From contig JANFAH010000020.1 of NCBI GenBank assembly GCA_024663395.1, positions 434,001 to 498,000 on the forward strand: DNA of 64,000 nucleotides, written 5' to 3'. Positions 1-11,303 of this stretch are shown here, piece by piece (positions within the stretch are counted from its first letter, which is position 1; each line of letters begins with the position of its first letter). The notes beneath the pieces were generated by a model. It did no database searches. It was not told the DNA's origin and saw only the letters and a list, made by a program, of their open reading frames with translations. Position numbers and translations under genes: made by a program. The stretch comes from Pisolithus tinctorius. Taxonomy: Eukaryota; Basidiomycota; Agaricomycetes; Boletales; Pisolithaceae.

Positions 1-580
1 ATTGTCACAATGACAGTGATGTTCTCACAAGAGCCACCTCACTGCTGATACTGTGGACCTGTCTTCCAGGCTCCAATGACATATTCCCACTCTCCACCTG
101 CAGGTTGGCAGCCCATTTCATCAACTCCATAGATATTGTGTTGTTCTATATCAAATTTCTCAAGGGTCTTGCTGAGCAAGGACCACCAGGCTTCATTTGT
201 TGATGGATTGACTGCCTGTCCACATTTGGACTCAAGTGGGCATGAGCATGATACCTTGAGTTGTTCAGAGTGCCTTTCTACAAAACAGTGAGTCCAGTTG
301 ATTCCAATGCCAGCTTCTGGAAACTCTGAACCAAGGTGGGCTTGACAAATTTTGTCAACATGGTTTTTGAGCTGGTGATGGCTCAATGGAAAGCCATGGT
401 TGCCCATTTCCTGGATATAGTTGATGACAATGGCTGTCTCCTCTTCAGTGAGCCATGCATGCTGTTCTGCATTGGATACAGCTTTCCTTTTCCCACCAGA
501 TGCAAGTCAGAGGAGAGTAGAATAGCTGAGGTGGATTGTTTTGCCTTTTTCATTGTATTATAGTTGCTTGAAGTCAGCAC
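1..580 (-). pseudogene. pogo/Tc5-like transposase, N-terminal part (CENP-B-type HTH and start of DDE domain), runs off the window
   Basis: Minus-strand reading frames at 383-580 and 39-407 join into one protein. The first part has the AWLTEEE-like and YIQEMGNHGFPLS context of a CENP-B-type helix-turn-helix. It is followed by NWTHCFVERHSEQL, a QAVNPSTNEAWW linker and the IYGVDEMGCQP segment, which corresponds to the first catalytic Asp region of DDE_1 endonucleases of the pogo/Tigger/Tc5 group. The reading changes frame near position 400, so at least one frameshift or small intron is needed. The catalytic core beyond the first Asp lies left of position 1. Family recognition is from motif order; activity cannot be judged from this fragment. 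Confidence 0.7.
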
Positions 581-1631
581 AGATCATATGAGCTCCACAT
601 TGCCATAGAAAATGATTATTCTTCTGCTCTGCTTGGTATGCAACAACTGCATGAGCCATGAGACCATCATGTGCCTCTCTAGCAATCTGGCATTTTTTTG
701 TGTTCGAAATTGCACATCCTGGCATTGATGAAGTTGGAGGATTGCTTAAGGGATGCTACAGCCTCATTGCTACCTTATGAATTACATTAACATGAGGATT
801 AGGCATGGTCCTCAGAACCTGTAAACAAGCTCAGAAGGCTCTTGGGAACAAGCTTGTTGGAGGATGTTCTGCAATTTTTGGAGGTCAAAGTGTCCCTCAG
901 CCACTTGGGAACTAAAAGAAATGCTTATTGTGCTTGATGAAGAGGTTCTATGTGCACTTGGTTGAGCCAGATGAAGAAGCAGGTCTGGAAATGTTTTCAG
1001 AAGCACCAGATTCTGCATTTGGTCACATCAGAAACAGCCTGACACTTTTTTTCTCAATCAAAGTACAGTTTTTTTTACATGGACTGAAAGCTGGTAAGTA
1101 GTAGAATGTTATGGAATACATTTGCAACATCTGTTGTTGTGATTTCGAGTGTTATGGCCAAAATGTTGCATTCATTGGTGGGGTTGCATTGGCATGTGAA
1201 TGACTGTATCTATGGAATATCCACACTACACTGGCTTCATAACTGGTTGTCAGGGTCCCTGGAATAAATTTAAATATTACTATACTTATAACTGATGGAA
1301 AAGGTTTATGGTGTATATTTCATATACTGGCAGTATCTCTCTAAAAAAAAGTATACACCTGATAGATTTTATGTTCTACTGTGTAGTGGTATCCAACCTC
1401 AAAATCATCTCCCTGCAACCAGGAGAATATGTAATGATAACAAATAGTACCATCAAGTCAGTTATGGCAATCTTGTCATCTCATTAGGTTCACACATCAC
1501 AGGTTGTCCATGAGTCTATACATCATTTAATTGAACTCTCCTCTGACATGCATCCTGGAAAACACAGTATGTGCAGTGAGGTTGTGTCAACACTGTCAGC
1601 CATGTCCCCCATGATCATCACAAATTTCTGA
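581..1631. other. Intervening sequence, no gene recognised
   Basis: I see only short chance reading frames here (for example 812-1018 minus). The AT-rich sequence carries no recognisable transposon domain. It is the left flank of giant KDZ element 1 and should be the target DNA into which that element inserted. Confidence 0.5.
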
Positions 1632-1639
1632 TATCCTGC
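1632..1639. repeat. Putative 8-bp target-site duplication of giant KDZ element 1, left copy
   Basis: TATCCTGC here matches CATCCTGC at 22049-22056 with one C/T difference. Both lie directly outside the related terminal repeats. Eight-base duplications are, as I recall, reported for the Zisupton branch of KDZ elements. Confidence 0.5.
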
Positions 1640-1728
1640 ACTTCAGTCACCCCCCCCAGGGGACCTATTAGGTTCATATATTCTTATAGATGTATCCACC
1701 TAATAGGTGTTGACCACCTGGGTATTCC
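1640..1728 (+). repeat. Left terminal inverted repeat of KDZ element 1
   Basis: It shows roughly three-quarters identity to the reverse complement of 21953-22048 over about 85 bases. It holds ACTTCAGTCA near its outer edge, also found in the ends of KDZ element 2, and two copies of an ACCTATTAGGT-type palindrome. Confidence 0.65.
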
Positions 1729-3255
1729 CAGTGACTGCTGGAGATTCACCAGGCCCTGGAGATTTTCCAGAGCAAGGTGTCAGACATGGACTTTCTCCAG
1801 GATTATCACATCTATGACAGAGTGTCTGGGGTCCAAATGGGGCTTTCCCCAGTGGGTTAATAGACCTGTTCTTTGGGCCTCCTGGGGGATTCTCCAGCCT
1901 AAATGGACCTGTTCCCAGTGCATCCTGGGGGATTCCCCAGTTTAAATGGACCTGTTCCCTGGACATCCTGGGGGAATCTTGAGCCTAAATAGACCTGTTC
2001 CCAGTGCATTCTGGGGGATTCCCCAGCCTGAATGGACCTGTTCCCAGGGAATCCAGCCCAAACAGACCTATTCCAAAATGATCATGGGAACTTCCAGTTC
2101 AAATAGACCGCCATCACAGCATGAAAGATCAATCAAAATGATTTGGAGTCTCCATGTTGCTGACAGGAGCATGTATCATGCCAAGTACCTATTTCCATGG
2201 AATCTGATCTGAGCACTCTATACAATATGTGAAGAAGCATGGCCATAGACCACTGAGGAAAGACTGGTGACATCTGATGGAGGGAGTAGAATATACTTGG
2301 TGATGGTGATTGCCCAGGCACAGCAGACATATACTTCCACCATGCTTCCCAAGTCTTCAGTGATCTCCAGTCTTGGCCATTGCATACAAGTCAAAGATTG
2401 TCCAGGTCTGAATGGAATTTTCCCACCCATGCTGGGGATCCACAGGGTATGCAGCAGATCCTCCAGGCAATGCTTGGAATTTCCCAGCCAACTCCTGTCT
2501 CTAGGGGCTCTCCTAGCAATGCTGGGGATTCTCCCACCCACTCTGGGGATTCTCCAAGCTATGTCCTGGGGATTCTCCAAGCACTGCTGGGGATTCTCCA
2601 AGTGCTGCTGAGGATTCTCCAAGTGCTGCTGAGGATTCTCCAACTGACTCTGGGGATTCTCCAAGCACTGCTGTGGATTCTCCAGGCAATGCTGTGGATT
2701 CTCCAGGAAATGTTGGGGATTCTCCAGGCAATGCTGGGGATTCTCCAACTGACTCTGGGGATTCTGCAAGCACTGCTGGGGATTCTCCAACCCACTCTGG
2801 GGATTCTGCAAGCTATGTCCTGGGGATTCTCCAAGCAATACTGGGGGTTCTCCAACTGAATCTGGGGATTCTCCAACTGACTCTGGGGATTCTGCAAGCT
2901 ATGACCTGGGCATTCTCCAAGCACTGCTGGGGATTCTTCAACCTGCTCTGGGGATTCTCCCACCCACTCTGGGGAGTCTCCATGGTATACTGTGGATTCT
3001 CCAAGTTCTGTCTTGGGGATTCTCCAACCAGCTCTGGGCATTCTCCCAGGTATACTGGGGATTCTCCAACCTGCTCTGGGCATTCTCCCACCCACTCTGG
3101 GGATTCTCCAAGTTTTGTCCTGGGGATTCTCCACCCCACCCCAGGGATTCTCCCACTCAGTCTGGTGATCCTCCAGGAAATGCCAGGATTCTCCAACTGG
3201 TCTGGGGATTTTCCCAGCAATGCTGAGGATTTTCCAATGCACTGTGTGCATTCTC
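1729..3255 (+). repeat. Left subterminal minisatellites of KDZ element 1
   Basis: There are two tandem arrays. From about 1860 to 2080 a 43-bp unit repeats about five times (GGACCTGTTCCC followed by CTGGGGGATTCCCCAG). From about 2420 to 3250 a 21-bp unit repeats about 35-40 times, built around the near-palindrome GGGGATTCTCC and followed by AAGCACTGCT, AACTGACTCT and similar variants. The 21-bp period is a multiple of three, which creates long open frames on both strands (runs of LENPQ or SWRIP) that are not genes. Mirrored 21-bp units lie at the right end of the element. Confidence 0.85.
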
Positions 3256-3414
3256 TTGTTAGTTTAATCAATCATAATGCTGACCCAGCAGGAGGCCAAA
3301 GGCATTGCAGGTCACCATAAAACAGAGTGCCTTAGGGTAATATTGAATGTAGATCACTCATACATATCTTTTCTCTGGGCACAAACTATTTATTGATGAA
3401 GCTTAGGTATGCAT

Positions 3415-3816
3415 CTAGTATCTATGCCTTTTTGATGGCACCTGCAATGGTGATGAGGGCAAATAACCAGTTCCAATGTCCTCCAACCAATCCTCATCCT
3501 CTGTAAATTCCCCTTCATTTGCTTGCTCAGTGGGACATTCCTCTTCCAGTGCCATCTCTTCAATGGCCATCAACAGCTCATCATCTCCTTCTGACATTAC
3601 ATCTCCTTCATCAGAGTCATTCTCTTCTAATGCTGGTGCTGTTAGATCCTCTGAAGCATGGGTTCCACCAGGATTATGTGTGGTAGCAAGGCAATCCCTG
3701 ATGTGGCCTAGATGCAGCCCATGCATATGGCATATGTTGAAGCTTGGCCTCTCATTTGACATATACTGCAACAATGGAATCCTTGTAGGCATGCAGGTGA
3801 TACTTGTAATATTCAT
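3415..3816 (-). CDS. Hypothetical acidic protein, possible cargo of KDZ element 1
   Basis: An open frame of 133 codons. The first third has Cys/His residues (NICHMHGLHLGH), the centre is strongly acidic (EENDSDEGDVMSEGDDE, then EDEDWLEDIG) and the end is basic (PSKRHRY). I do not recognise a family. It lies between the left minisatellite and the foldback element, on the same strand as the KDZ transposase, so it could be the remnant of a second element gene. The composition bias makes it more coding-like than its neighbours. The sequence from 3830 to 4280 shows nothing I can name. Confidence 0.3.
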   Translation of the reverse strand: MNITSITCMPTRIPLLQYMSNERPSFNICHMHGLHLGHIRDCLATTHNPGGTHASEDLTAPALEENDSDEGDVMSEGDDELLMAIEEMALEEECPTEQANEGEFTEDEDWLEDIGTGYLPSSPLQVPSKRHRY

Positions 3817-4282
3817 CTAACTCCCTATGAGATGGGACATAAACATGGTATTTGCACTCACCTGCTACACTTTCCAGAGCAGACTGTACACTCAGCCACT
3901 CCATGGAAAACCATTCCTGTATGATAGATCACTCTCTTGACAACCTTCTTTCTTCTTCATTACAGTGATCAACTTCCAACATCAGCCTGATTCCCTTGCA
4001 CACACTCTCATCAGCAAACCAATGTGGGGTGCTAGCACTAAGGTCCTCAAGACCATCCTGCCAAATATCACTATCAACATCCAGCTGAAAGATACCTTTA
4101 GAAGGTATGGGATTGGGAGGGATGGCACCAGGTGGTGCCTTACACAGTCATATCATACTCTGCAGTCCACCACAGAGATTATTGTATGTGGTGACAAGTT
4201 TCAGGATGGTAGGCTCTTGTTGTTTTATGGATGACTCCACATGTGACTGTAAATGGTTTTCTACATGATGTTATTGAAAATA

Positions 4283-5821
4283 CAGTGAGGGACAAAAGTG
4301 TTGCAATATTTGTGAGGTGTGACTTGTTGCTGATGTAGCTTGGGCTATTCTGCACAGATGATCATGATACCTACACCATTGGGAAGGGGTGACTCTAAGC
4401 TTTCCAGAGCACTAGGGTTCAGTCCAAACAAAGCAATACATGCTGAGATACACCCTATTCTTTCCAAAAAGTGCATTGCAATGCTTTTGTCCCTGACTGG
4501 TGAAAGAGTGAAAAGTGACCTTGTGATGGGATTGAGGGCATGGGGGATGGGGAAATATGATTACATAATAAACCACATGATCTTCCAGATGATCTGTCAG
4601 CATGTAAACAATGACAAACATTGGACTTGTACCATTAACCCTCCCTCTTTCACCACAACTCATGAAATCATCTCTCTAGCTCACATGGTCATTTTCTCAA
4701 GGAATTCTTATCAAATACTGGTGGCCACCACAGTGCCATCAGTATAACATGCTCTCAGAACCATCAGTCCCTTAAAAAACCTGCTGTCAGTCATTCCCTG
4801 GACTATTTCCTCCCCCATGCCTGATGTGTTCTGGGACTAATCAGTGCTTGGAAGGCTGAGAATGTTTTGGAGGTCAATCTGGCACTTCAGAACATGATGG
4901 ACAAACCAGTCCCCTCCCAACCAATGCATTTCTGGCACATGGACAGTGGTATGGAAGTTAGGGCAAGACAAAATCCTCTTTACCCCTGGGTGTCATCAGA
5001 AGGATATGCTACTGAACTGCCATGGAGCAGAATCCTGTGCTTCCATCTGGCCCTGAATATTGCCTTTGGTCACATATGACCAAATAATCCTTCCCCAGTC
5101 ATCTACAGTTCAGATCAGAGCAAGATCTAGTGAACCCTCTTATGGTGCTCAGAGCACAAGGAGGTTTTGTCCCACCCCAACTTCCATATCAGTGTTCCTG
5201 TGCCAGAAATGCATTGGTTGAGAGGGAACTGGTTTGTACATCATGTTCTGAAGTGCCAGATTGACCTCCATAACATTTTCAGCCTTCCAAGCACTGATTA
5301 GTCCCAGAACACATCAGGCATGGGGGGGGAAACAGTCCAGGGAATGACTGACAGCAGGTTTTTTAAGGGACTGATGGTTCTGAGAGCATGTTATACTGAT
5401 GGCACTGTGGTGGCCACCAGTATTTGATAAGAATTCCTTGAGAAAATGACCATGTGAGCTAGAGAGATGATTTCATGAGTTGTGGTAAAAGAGGGAGGAT
5501 TAATGGTACAAGTCCAATGTTTGTCATTGTTTACATGCTGACAAATCACCTAGATGATCATGTGGTTTATTATGTAATTATTTTTTCCCATCCTCCATGC
5601 CCTCAATCCCATCAAAAGGTCACATTTCATGATTTCACCAGTCAGGGACAAAAGCATTGCAATGCACTTTTTGGAAAGAATAGGGTGTATCTCAGCATGT
5701 ATTGCTTAGAGTCACCCCTTCCCAATGGTGTAGGTATCATGATCATCTGTGCAGAATAGCCTGAGCTACATCAGCAACAAGTCACACCTCACAAACATCG
5801 CAACACTTTTGTCCCTCACTG
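4283..5821. mobile_element. Tc1/mariner-type foldback element 1
   Basis: It is flanked by TA at 4281-4282 and 5822-5823. The outer ends read CAGTGAGGGACAAAAGTGTT and its inverted copy. The inverted similarity is not a short TIR: the left arm (4283 to about 5080) is repeated backwards in the right arm (about 5150-5821), leaving only a small loop. TA duplication and a CAGTG terminus are the signature of Tc1/mariner elements. I could not recognise transposase motifs in either arm, so it is non-autonomous. It interrupts the C-terminal coding part of the KDZ transposase to its right. A truncated single-arm relative lies at 28247-29013. Confidence 0.8.
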
Positions 5822-5879
5822 TAGCAGCCAGAAATAACAATTTGCTCACTACTGGAAGAGGTCCCATATGACCATTGTA

Positions 5880-8224
5880 GTCACTGGAACTCAAACTTGT
5901 GCTGACAAAGTCATTCCCTTATCCAAACCTTAAGTGCTTGTGCATTTGTTTGTGTTTGGAGCCACTTGTTGTTCCTCAGCAGATGAAGGTCAGTTTGGGC
6001 AGAAAGTCCCAATGAAGCCTTTTTCTTCTTGAGGGCCTGGGCTGCCTTTGACAGTGACCCTTTTGCAGCAGCAAGTTGTAGATTGTAGTCAACAATGTCA
6101 TTGACATGATCATCAACAAGATCCTTCTCCAACTGATCCACATGGCACTGATAGTCCTCAACTGTTTTCTCCAGAGAAAGAACATGTGCCAACTGTTCAG
6201 AACCCTTGTTCTTTGACTGACCTACAGGTTGGTGAGTCATATGATCACACACACAAAGGGAACAGACTAACAAGGTAGAAGTTGAGTTTGTGCATGTACT
6301 TGTGCAGCCCACTCATGCTGTAGAGTCTGCATGCCAACATGCAGAGCATGAAGAGCCTCCAATGCCACCAATTTCCTACTTTTGCAGAGGGACCATTTCC
6401 TGCTCAGCCACTGGCCAAATGCATCGAAAGACTTCTTGTCCAAGTGTTGAATTTGATTGTCAAGGACAAATAATCTCTGATGATACTAAGGGTAAAATGC
6501 ACACTAGAATTATATTTGAAGAAGAATCAATGCTTACCCCAGATACTCAAAGAATTGGAATAAGCATTTTTAGGGCACTCCATAGTCACTCACACCCCTC
6601 ACCATCTGACAAGCCAAAGCCTACACATTTACATGGGTGATATACCAATTGGCATGGCCATTGATGACCATAAGCATGGAAGACAGAAATACCAAACTTC
6701 AACCTGGAGTGTATCCCATCATCAAGGAGTTTCCACTTTTGACAACTATGCTCCAATTGACAACCAATGTCACATAAGAGGCCAACAGTCATCTTGGCAG
6801 GGAGATGGTCAAAGAGATGTTTCACCAGCACTAGGGCATAGTGCTGCTTTTCCCCTGCTGATGTCATATTAACCAACCAGAGGACACAATCATGACAACA
6901 CAACAAAGCCATAAGCCTGTGTCTGCAAAAAATTGTGTGCTGGCCTTTTGCCTCTTCTCATCTGCTGCATGGAAAGAATCTCCACACCCATCCAACACAG
7001 AGGCAGGCACCCTCATTCCATCCTCCAACCTGTCCTGCTGGTTTTGAGTCTGAGAATGATGTTGACTGGTTGGGAGGGATCTCTGTTTCTAAATGAAAAC
7101 CTCCATGGCCTTCACCTCTGACTCAGGGATGAATACAGTGCTGGTGGGATTGGGAGGGTCATCAGTGGCAGATTTGTTGGTTCTCTTCTGAGTGAAACAT
7201 GCATCTAAGCAGACAATGCAGTCAAAGCTATTGGGTCTCAGTCATCTAGTCAGCAACAATGAGCTTGTCATTGACTCACTCATCCTGAGGGTTAGAGCTC
7301 TGTAAGTCACCTCCCCCAAAGCAAAGAGGACAGTGAGCACATAGGTAGTCACTTGGCCAGGGGCTATCTTGCTGTGGCATGGAGTTTGGGTGAAAGGACT
7401 GGACCATAGCAGAAATATGGTCCTCCACATATATTGTCAATACAGTATACCAATAATAAGCATTACTGAAACGCCGCTGGAGATTGTCCTGATTATTTGA
7501 ATAAGCACCCATCATTACACCAGAGATATTTGTGTGGGTACATGTACATTCAAACCATGATGATATACCAATACAAGAAGTAGCATACAGGGTGGATGTG
7601 AAGATGAAGGCAGAGATCCAGTGATGGTGTTTGGAAAAGTATATACCTTGAACAGCAGTCTATGCCCTTGACCATCCAGGAAGCTTTCAAGTGCTTCACA
7701 CCATGCAGTTGTGTTTGGGGTTAGCCAGGCAAAGAGCTTCTTTACAAACTCCAGTACACGAAGGTCAACTGCCAGAGTAGGTACCACAGGAGATGATGCA
7801 AATAACCCATGGCCCATGAGGCATATAGGAGCTGGGGTGCATGCACAGTAGCTTATCCCAATGTCCTCCAAACCTGGGTATACATAAGCATCACAAGAGC
7901 AAACAACAAAAGGGTCACATATGGTCAAAGAAGAGACAGCAAACAGTGAGTTGATACACTGTGCAAGTGCAACATTGATGGATGACTGGGGGGTCTACCA
8001 CCATGTGGAGGGATTGGGATGCCTCAAGATAGCACATGTAGGGCTTGAGAAGTGCTGGAATGATATCTTGTGACCACCATCACCATTGGTTCTCGCACTT
8101 CTGTGAACCACTTGGACATGAAGGCAAGCCAACCTCACTGAGTTTGAGCTCATTCACAACATTGAAGACATCAACAGGTTGGTGCTGAGGGCAATGTGGC
8201 ATTGCAGCAGTATCTTGAGCATGG
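5880..8224 (-). pseudogene. KDZ transposase of element 1, degraded (CxC1-like type)
   Basis: Read right to left, the pieces are in family order. 7515-8224 holds the cysteine-rich N-terminal region (CSCDAYVYPG, ISYCACTPAPI, then TLAVDLRVLEFVKKLF and LTPNTTAWCEALESFL). 7150-7240 holds the segment encoding IVCLDACFTQK. 6586-6912 holds LLCCHDCVLWLVNMTSAG and LLCDIGCQLEHSCQKW, the DIGCQ catalytic-Asp motif of KDZ enzymes, then FHAYGHQWPCQL and GFGLSDGEGCE. 5911-6312 holds the C-terminal coiled coil. Frames change repeatedly and stops interrupt every segment, so this is a dead copy. The N-terminus is cut by the LTR of chromovirus A at 8225 and the C-terminus by the foldback element. The KDZ assignment is firm; the subtype is tentative. 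Confidence 0.88.
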
Positions 8225-8677
8225 TGTTACATTTCACCCTTGTTTTCTTCTGTTCTGCTGTACATTTACTTTGTGTCTGGTCCATTGGGCTACTTTTCCT
8301 TTTAGAACCATCTTCTCCTTGATCTGATGGCTCACTGTTTCCACCACTAGCATTACTGGCTCATTACATGCTTAGGACATGTGTTGCTATTGTTCAACCA
8401 ATAGCATAGTTACCTTGTTACATGCAGAGGCCTCATGGTCTGTTTCCTTTGTAGTATTTAGCCTGCTGGCTTAAGTCCTGGGACTCCAGACTTGAGCTGC
8501 TCAATCATATGCAGCATTCTCAGAACTTCACCTTCAGTGTCCCTTATCTGGACCACTCTTACCAGCATTGACCAAATCCTTTGTCATTTACAAAGGTTAC
8601 TGCAGCCATTGCTCAGTAGAAAACCTCAGTCTGTGGCTGAGCCTCTCTTATGCCTTGACTTCAGTCTTAGCATAACA
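8225..8677 (+). repeat. 5' LTR of chromovirus A
   Basis: It starts TGTTACATTTC and ends CATAACA. The same sequence in inverted orientation forms the B-copy LTR at 30234-30684, which fixes both boundaries. The following bases (from 8678) would hold the primer-binding site; I could not match them to a tRNA. Confidence 0.8.
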
Positions 8678-8996
8678 AAAGCTCAAGTCTAACAGCCTTT
8701 GGCCAAATTGGTCACTGTTTAGTGTACCACCACAAACCCCTGAAACAATTGACATTGGGCACTGTTGCAACCCACATGAGAAGAATCATCATCAGACAAG
8801 GAACAAGAGAGCACTGTCACAGACACCTCCTCCAATGAACCCAAACAATTGGATAGAGGATTTACTTCCAGTATCCTCTCAAATCTCTTCAACCAGTCCC
8901 TTGCTACACTTGGTACTCCCATCCCACCAGGACCTTCCCCCATCACACTCCCTAGACCCCTGACCCCACCCACCATGTCTGGTTCCTGGTTCATCA

Positions 8997-9541
8997 TTGA
9001 AGGCAACAACTGGCACTACTGCCATCAAAGCCACTGAACTAAAGATTGGTGCCCCTTCTGATTTTGACAGCAACCAAAAGAATGCCATGAGCTGGCTGTA
9101 TTCAGTCCAGGCATACCTCATGGTAAATGAAGAAGTCTATGACACCAACACCAAAAAGGTTGTCTATGCACTGTTGTACATGAAAAAAGAAGTTGCTTGC
9201 TCTTGGGCAGCAACCTTCCAGAGAACATCTCTGGAAAAAAACCCCCCAAGTTTCAGATCATTTGCCAACTTCAAGAAAGAATTCAAGGATTCATTCACCT
9301 CCCCTGACACTGCTGGTACCACTATTGTCAAACTGCATACCATGAAACAAAAAGACTTGGTAGAACAATATATTACTGACTTTTGAACTGCCACTGCCAA
9401 CTCAACCATCACAGAAGACATTGCCTTGATCGAGTTCTTCTCTCAAGGACTCAAACCTTTCATCACAAATTGTATTCACATGATGGAAACCACTCCCACC
9501 AAAATCACAGAGTGGTACACCCAAGCACAGAAGTTCAACAC
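8997..9541 (+). pseudogene. gag of chromovirus A, interrupted by a stop and by the Harbinger insertion
   Basis: The product begins with a TTAIKATELKIGAPSDFDS stretch and continues with AMSWLYSVQAYLMVNEEVY, SWAATFQRTSL and FKKEFKDSFTSPD, the usual arrangement of a Ty3/gypsy capsid (Retrotrans_gag) region. A TGA at 9384-9386 sits after YITDF. The frame then continues through IALIEFFSQGLKPFI up to TAAGAGC, where the Harbinger element begins. Gag resumes at 13159 and ends in a CCHC zinc knuckle near 13318-13360 ([11 protein letters not shown], stop, ECPD). Here too the TGA replaces an Arg expected in the motif. Confidence 0.85.
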
Positions 9542-9696
9542 TAAGAGCTAGTTCAGTAACAAAGTCCCACAAAGAATCCAGGTGAAAAAACCAAAAAAAA
9601 AGTCCCAGGCCTTCATGACATAAGCATACAGAGTTCAAGTGGAGCTCCAACTTAGGAGGAGACATAGGTGATATCAATAACCACAACACAACTATC

Positions 9697-11107
9697 ATGG
9701 CTGACAAGTTGGGTGTAACTAGGAACCTGATGGGTGGGGATCCTCCTGATGCTGCAGATGATGAGACCAAGGAAAGGCACATCAACATCAACAATGACCA
9801 CTATCAACACTGCAAACTCCTCATTCTTGTCCTCATCCACCATCACCTCCAACTCTTATCCCTGCTACTCATGTTGGCAGATGCTCTACAGGCCATTGTG
9901 GAAGCAACGCAGTGTGCTGACCCAATCCCATACCACACATTGATCCTGACTGGGAGTGGGTGGGTAGCCGAATTGTTGAACAGCCATCCTGAGCGAATTT
10001 ATACAGAACTCACAGTTCACAAGCATGTATTTGACATCTTATTGTGGGAGTTCCAACAGCATGGAATTGGTCCTTCCAAACACGTCACACTTGAAGAGCA
10101 ACTCACAATCTTTCTATATACCTCTGTCACTGGTTTGTCCATCAGACATGTAGGTGAATATTTTCAAAGGTTGAATGGCATGATCTCCAAGTAAGTCTTT
10201 GACTGCACCATTTTTGGTGGATTAATCATTGTTCCAGGTACTTCAAAAAAATTCTGTTCACATTCTCATCTCATGATATATACAGCAAGTACATACAATT
10301 GCAGCGCAGTAATGCCCCTGTCCACCCAACTATTTGCAATAACCCCAAATTTTTCCCTTTTTTCACCAACACTATCAGTGCAATCAATGGGATGCACATT
10401 GCATGTGCTCCCAGTTCAGAGGAAAGGTATGCAATGCGAAATTGCAAAGGTTTCACCTCCCAGAATTGCCTGCTCTGCTGCAATTTTGATATGCACTTCA
10501 CATATGTCCTTAGCAGGTGGGAGGGGTCTGTGGCTGACTCATTGGTCTATCACAATGCACAGCTGAGCAATCTCACTATTCTGGATGGCAAGTACTACCT
10601 TGCCAATGCAGGGTTCCCCAATTGCCCCCAACTCCTGACTCCATTCTGAGGGCAACAATACCATCTTGCAGAATGGGGCTGTGCACACATACAGTAAGTA
10701 TTTCCATCGATGTTTTTATTTACTCATAATTCATTGGAATTTACAGACCAGTAAACACTGAGGAATGCTACAACCTTCACCACATGCAGCTTCGAAATGT
10801 GATTGAACAGATAATCAGAGTCATCAAATGGTGCTTCCAAATTCTTGTTGTGCCTCCAGAGTATGGCATGGACGTCCAGGCCCATATCCCTCCCACTTTG
10901 TGTTGTATTCACAACACCATCCACATGTATGACCCATTGGAATTAGATGACATCAAAGGCTTTGTATCACCTCTGCTGCCAGACAAGTCAGAGGAAGTGA
11001 TCAGCATGATTGCCAATGGCGTTCCAACTGCTGCAGAATGCCTTTGGATGTTGGAGAGGTGGGGTGCAATCACACAAAGCATTTGGAATAGTTACATTGC
11101 CAAATGA
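9697..11107 (+). pseudogene. Harbinger transposase (DDE_Tnp_4 type), inactivated
   Basis: Exon 1 runs to 10190, with a 47-bp intron at 10191-10237 (GTAAGT to CCAG). Exon 2 carries the core: SAINGMHIACAPSSEE matches the family motif AIDGTHI with the catalytic Asp changed to Asn, explained by a CpG to CpA change in ATCGATGG. LSRWEGSVADS holds the second Asp and YYLANAGFP follows. A TGA at 10647-10649 replaces the Arg of the PFRGxxYHLAEWG block. After a second intron (ending TTTACAG near 10746) comes QLRNVIEQIIRVIKWCF with the catalytic Glu, and ILVVPPEYGMDVQ. The N-terminal HTH is present (FLYTSVTGLSIRHVGEYFQR). The lost Asp and the stop make it inactive. Confidence 0.88.
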
Positions 11108-11303
11108 GTATGAAGGGGAGAGTTCATTGCAGATTAGCATTTATATACCATCATTTCCCTCTATGTTGTGCTACCCATATGATCCAAAATGCACTTCTTT
11201 TTGAGTTCCAGTCTTCAGAGGTAGACTTTGAGAACTGAAACATGGATGGTATTGCAAAAAACGTAAAGGTAAAAATGGACACTACAGGCTGCAAGTACAA
11301 CAA

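Noticed and set aside
1729..3255. CRISPR-like array
   Set aside because: Contiguous degenerate 21-bp units without unique spacers, in a eukaryotic genome.
2218..3271. Several overlapping open frames of 150-230 codons on both strands
   Set aside because: They are translations of the 21-bp minisatellite; a period divisible by three keeps all frames open and the peptides are pure repeats.
4340..4747. A 135-codon frame in the foldback element
   Set aside because: Shared arms give similar frames in opposite orientation and the third copy; no Tc1 motif could be seen in it.
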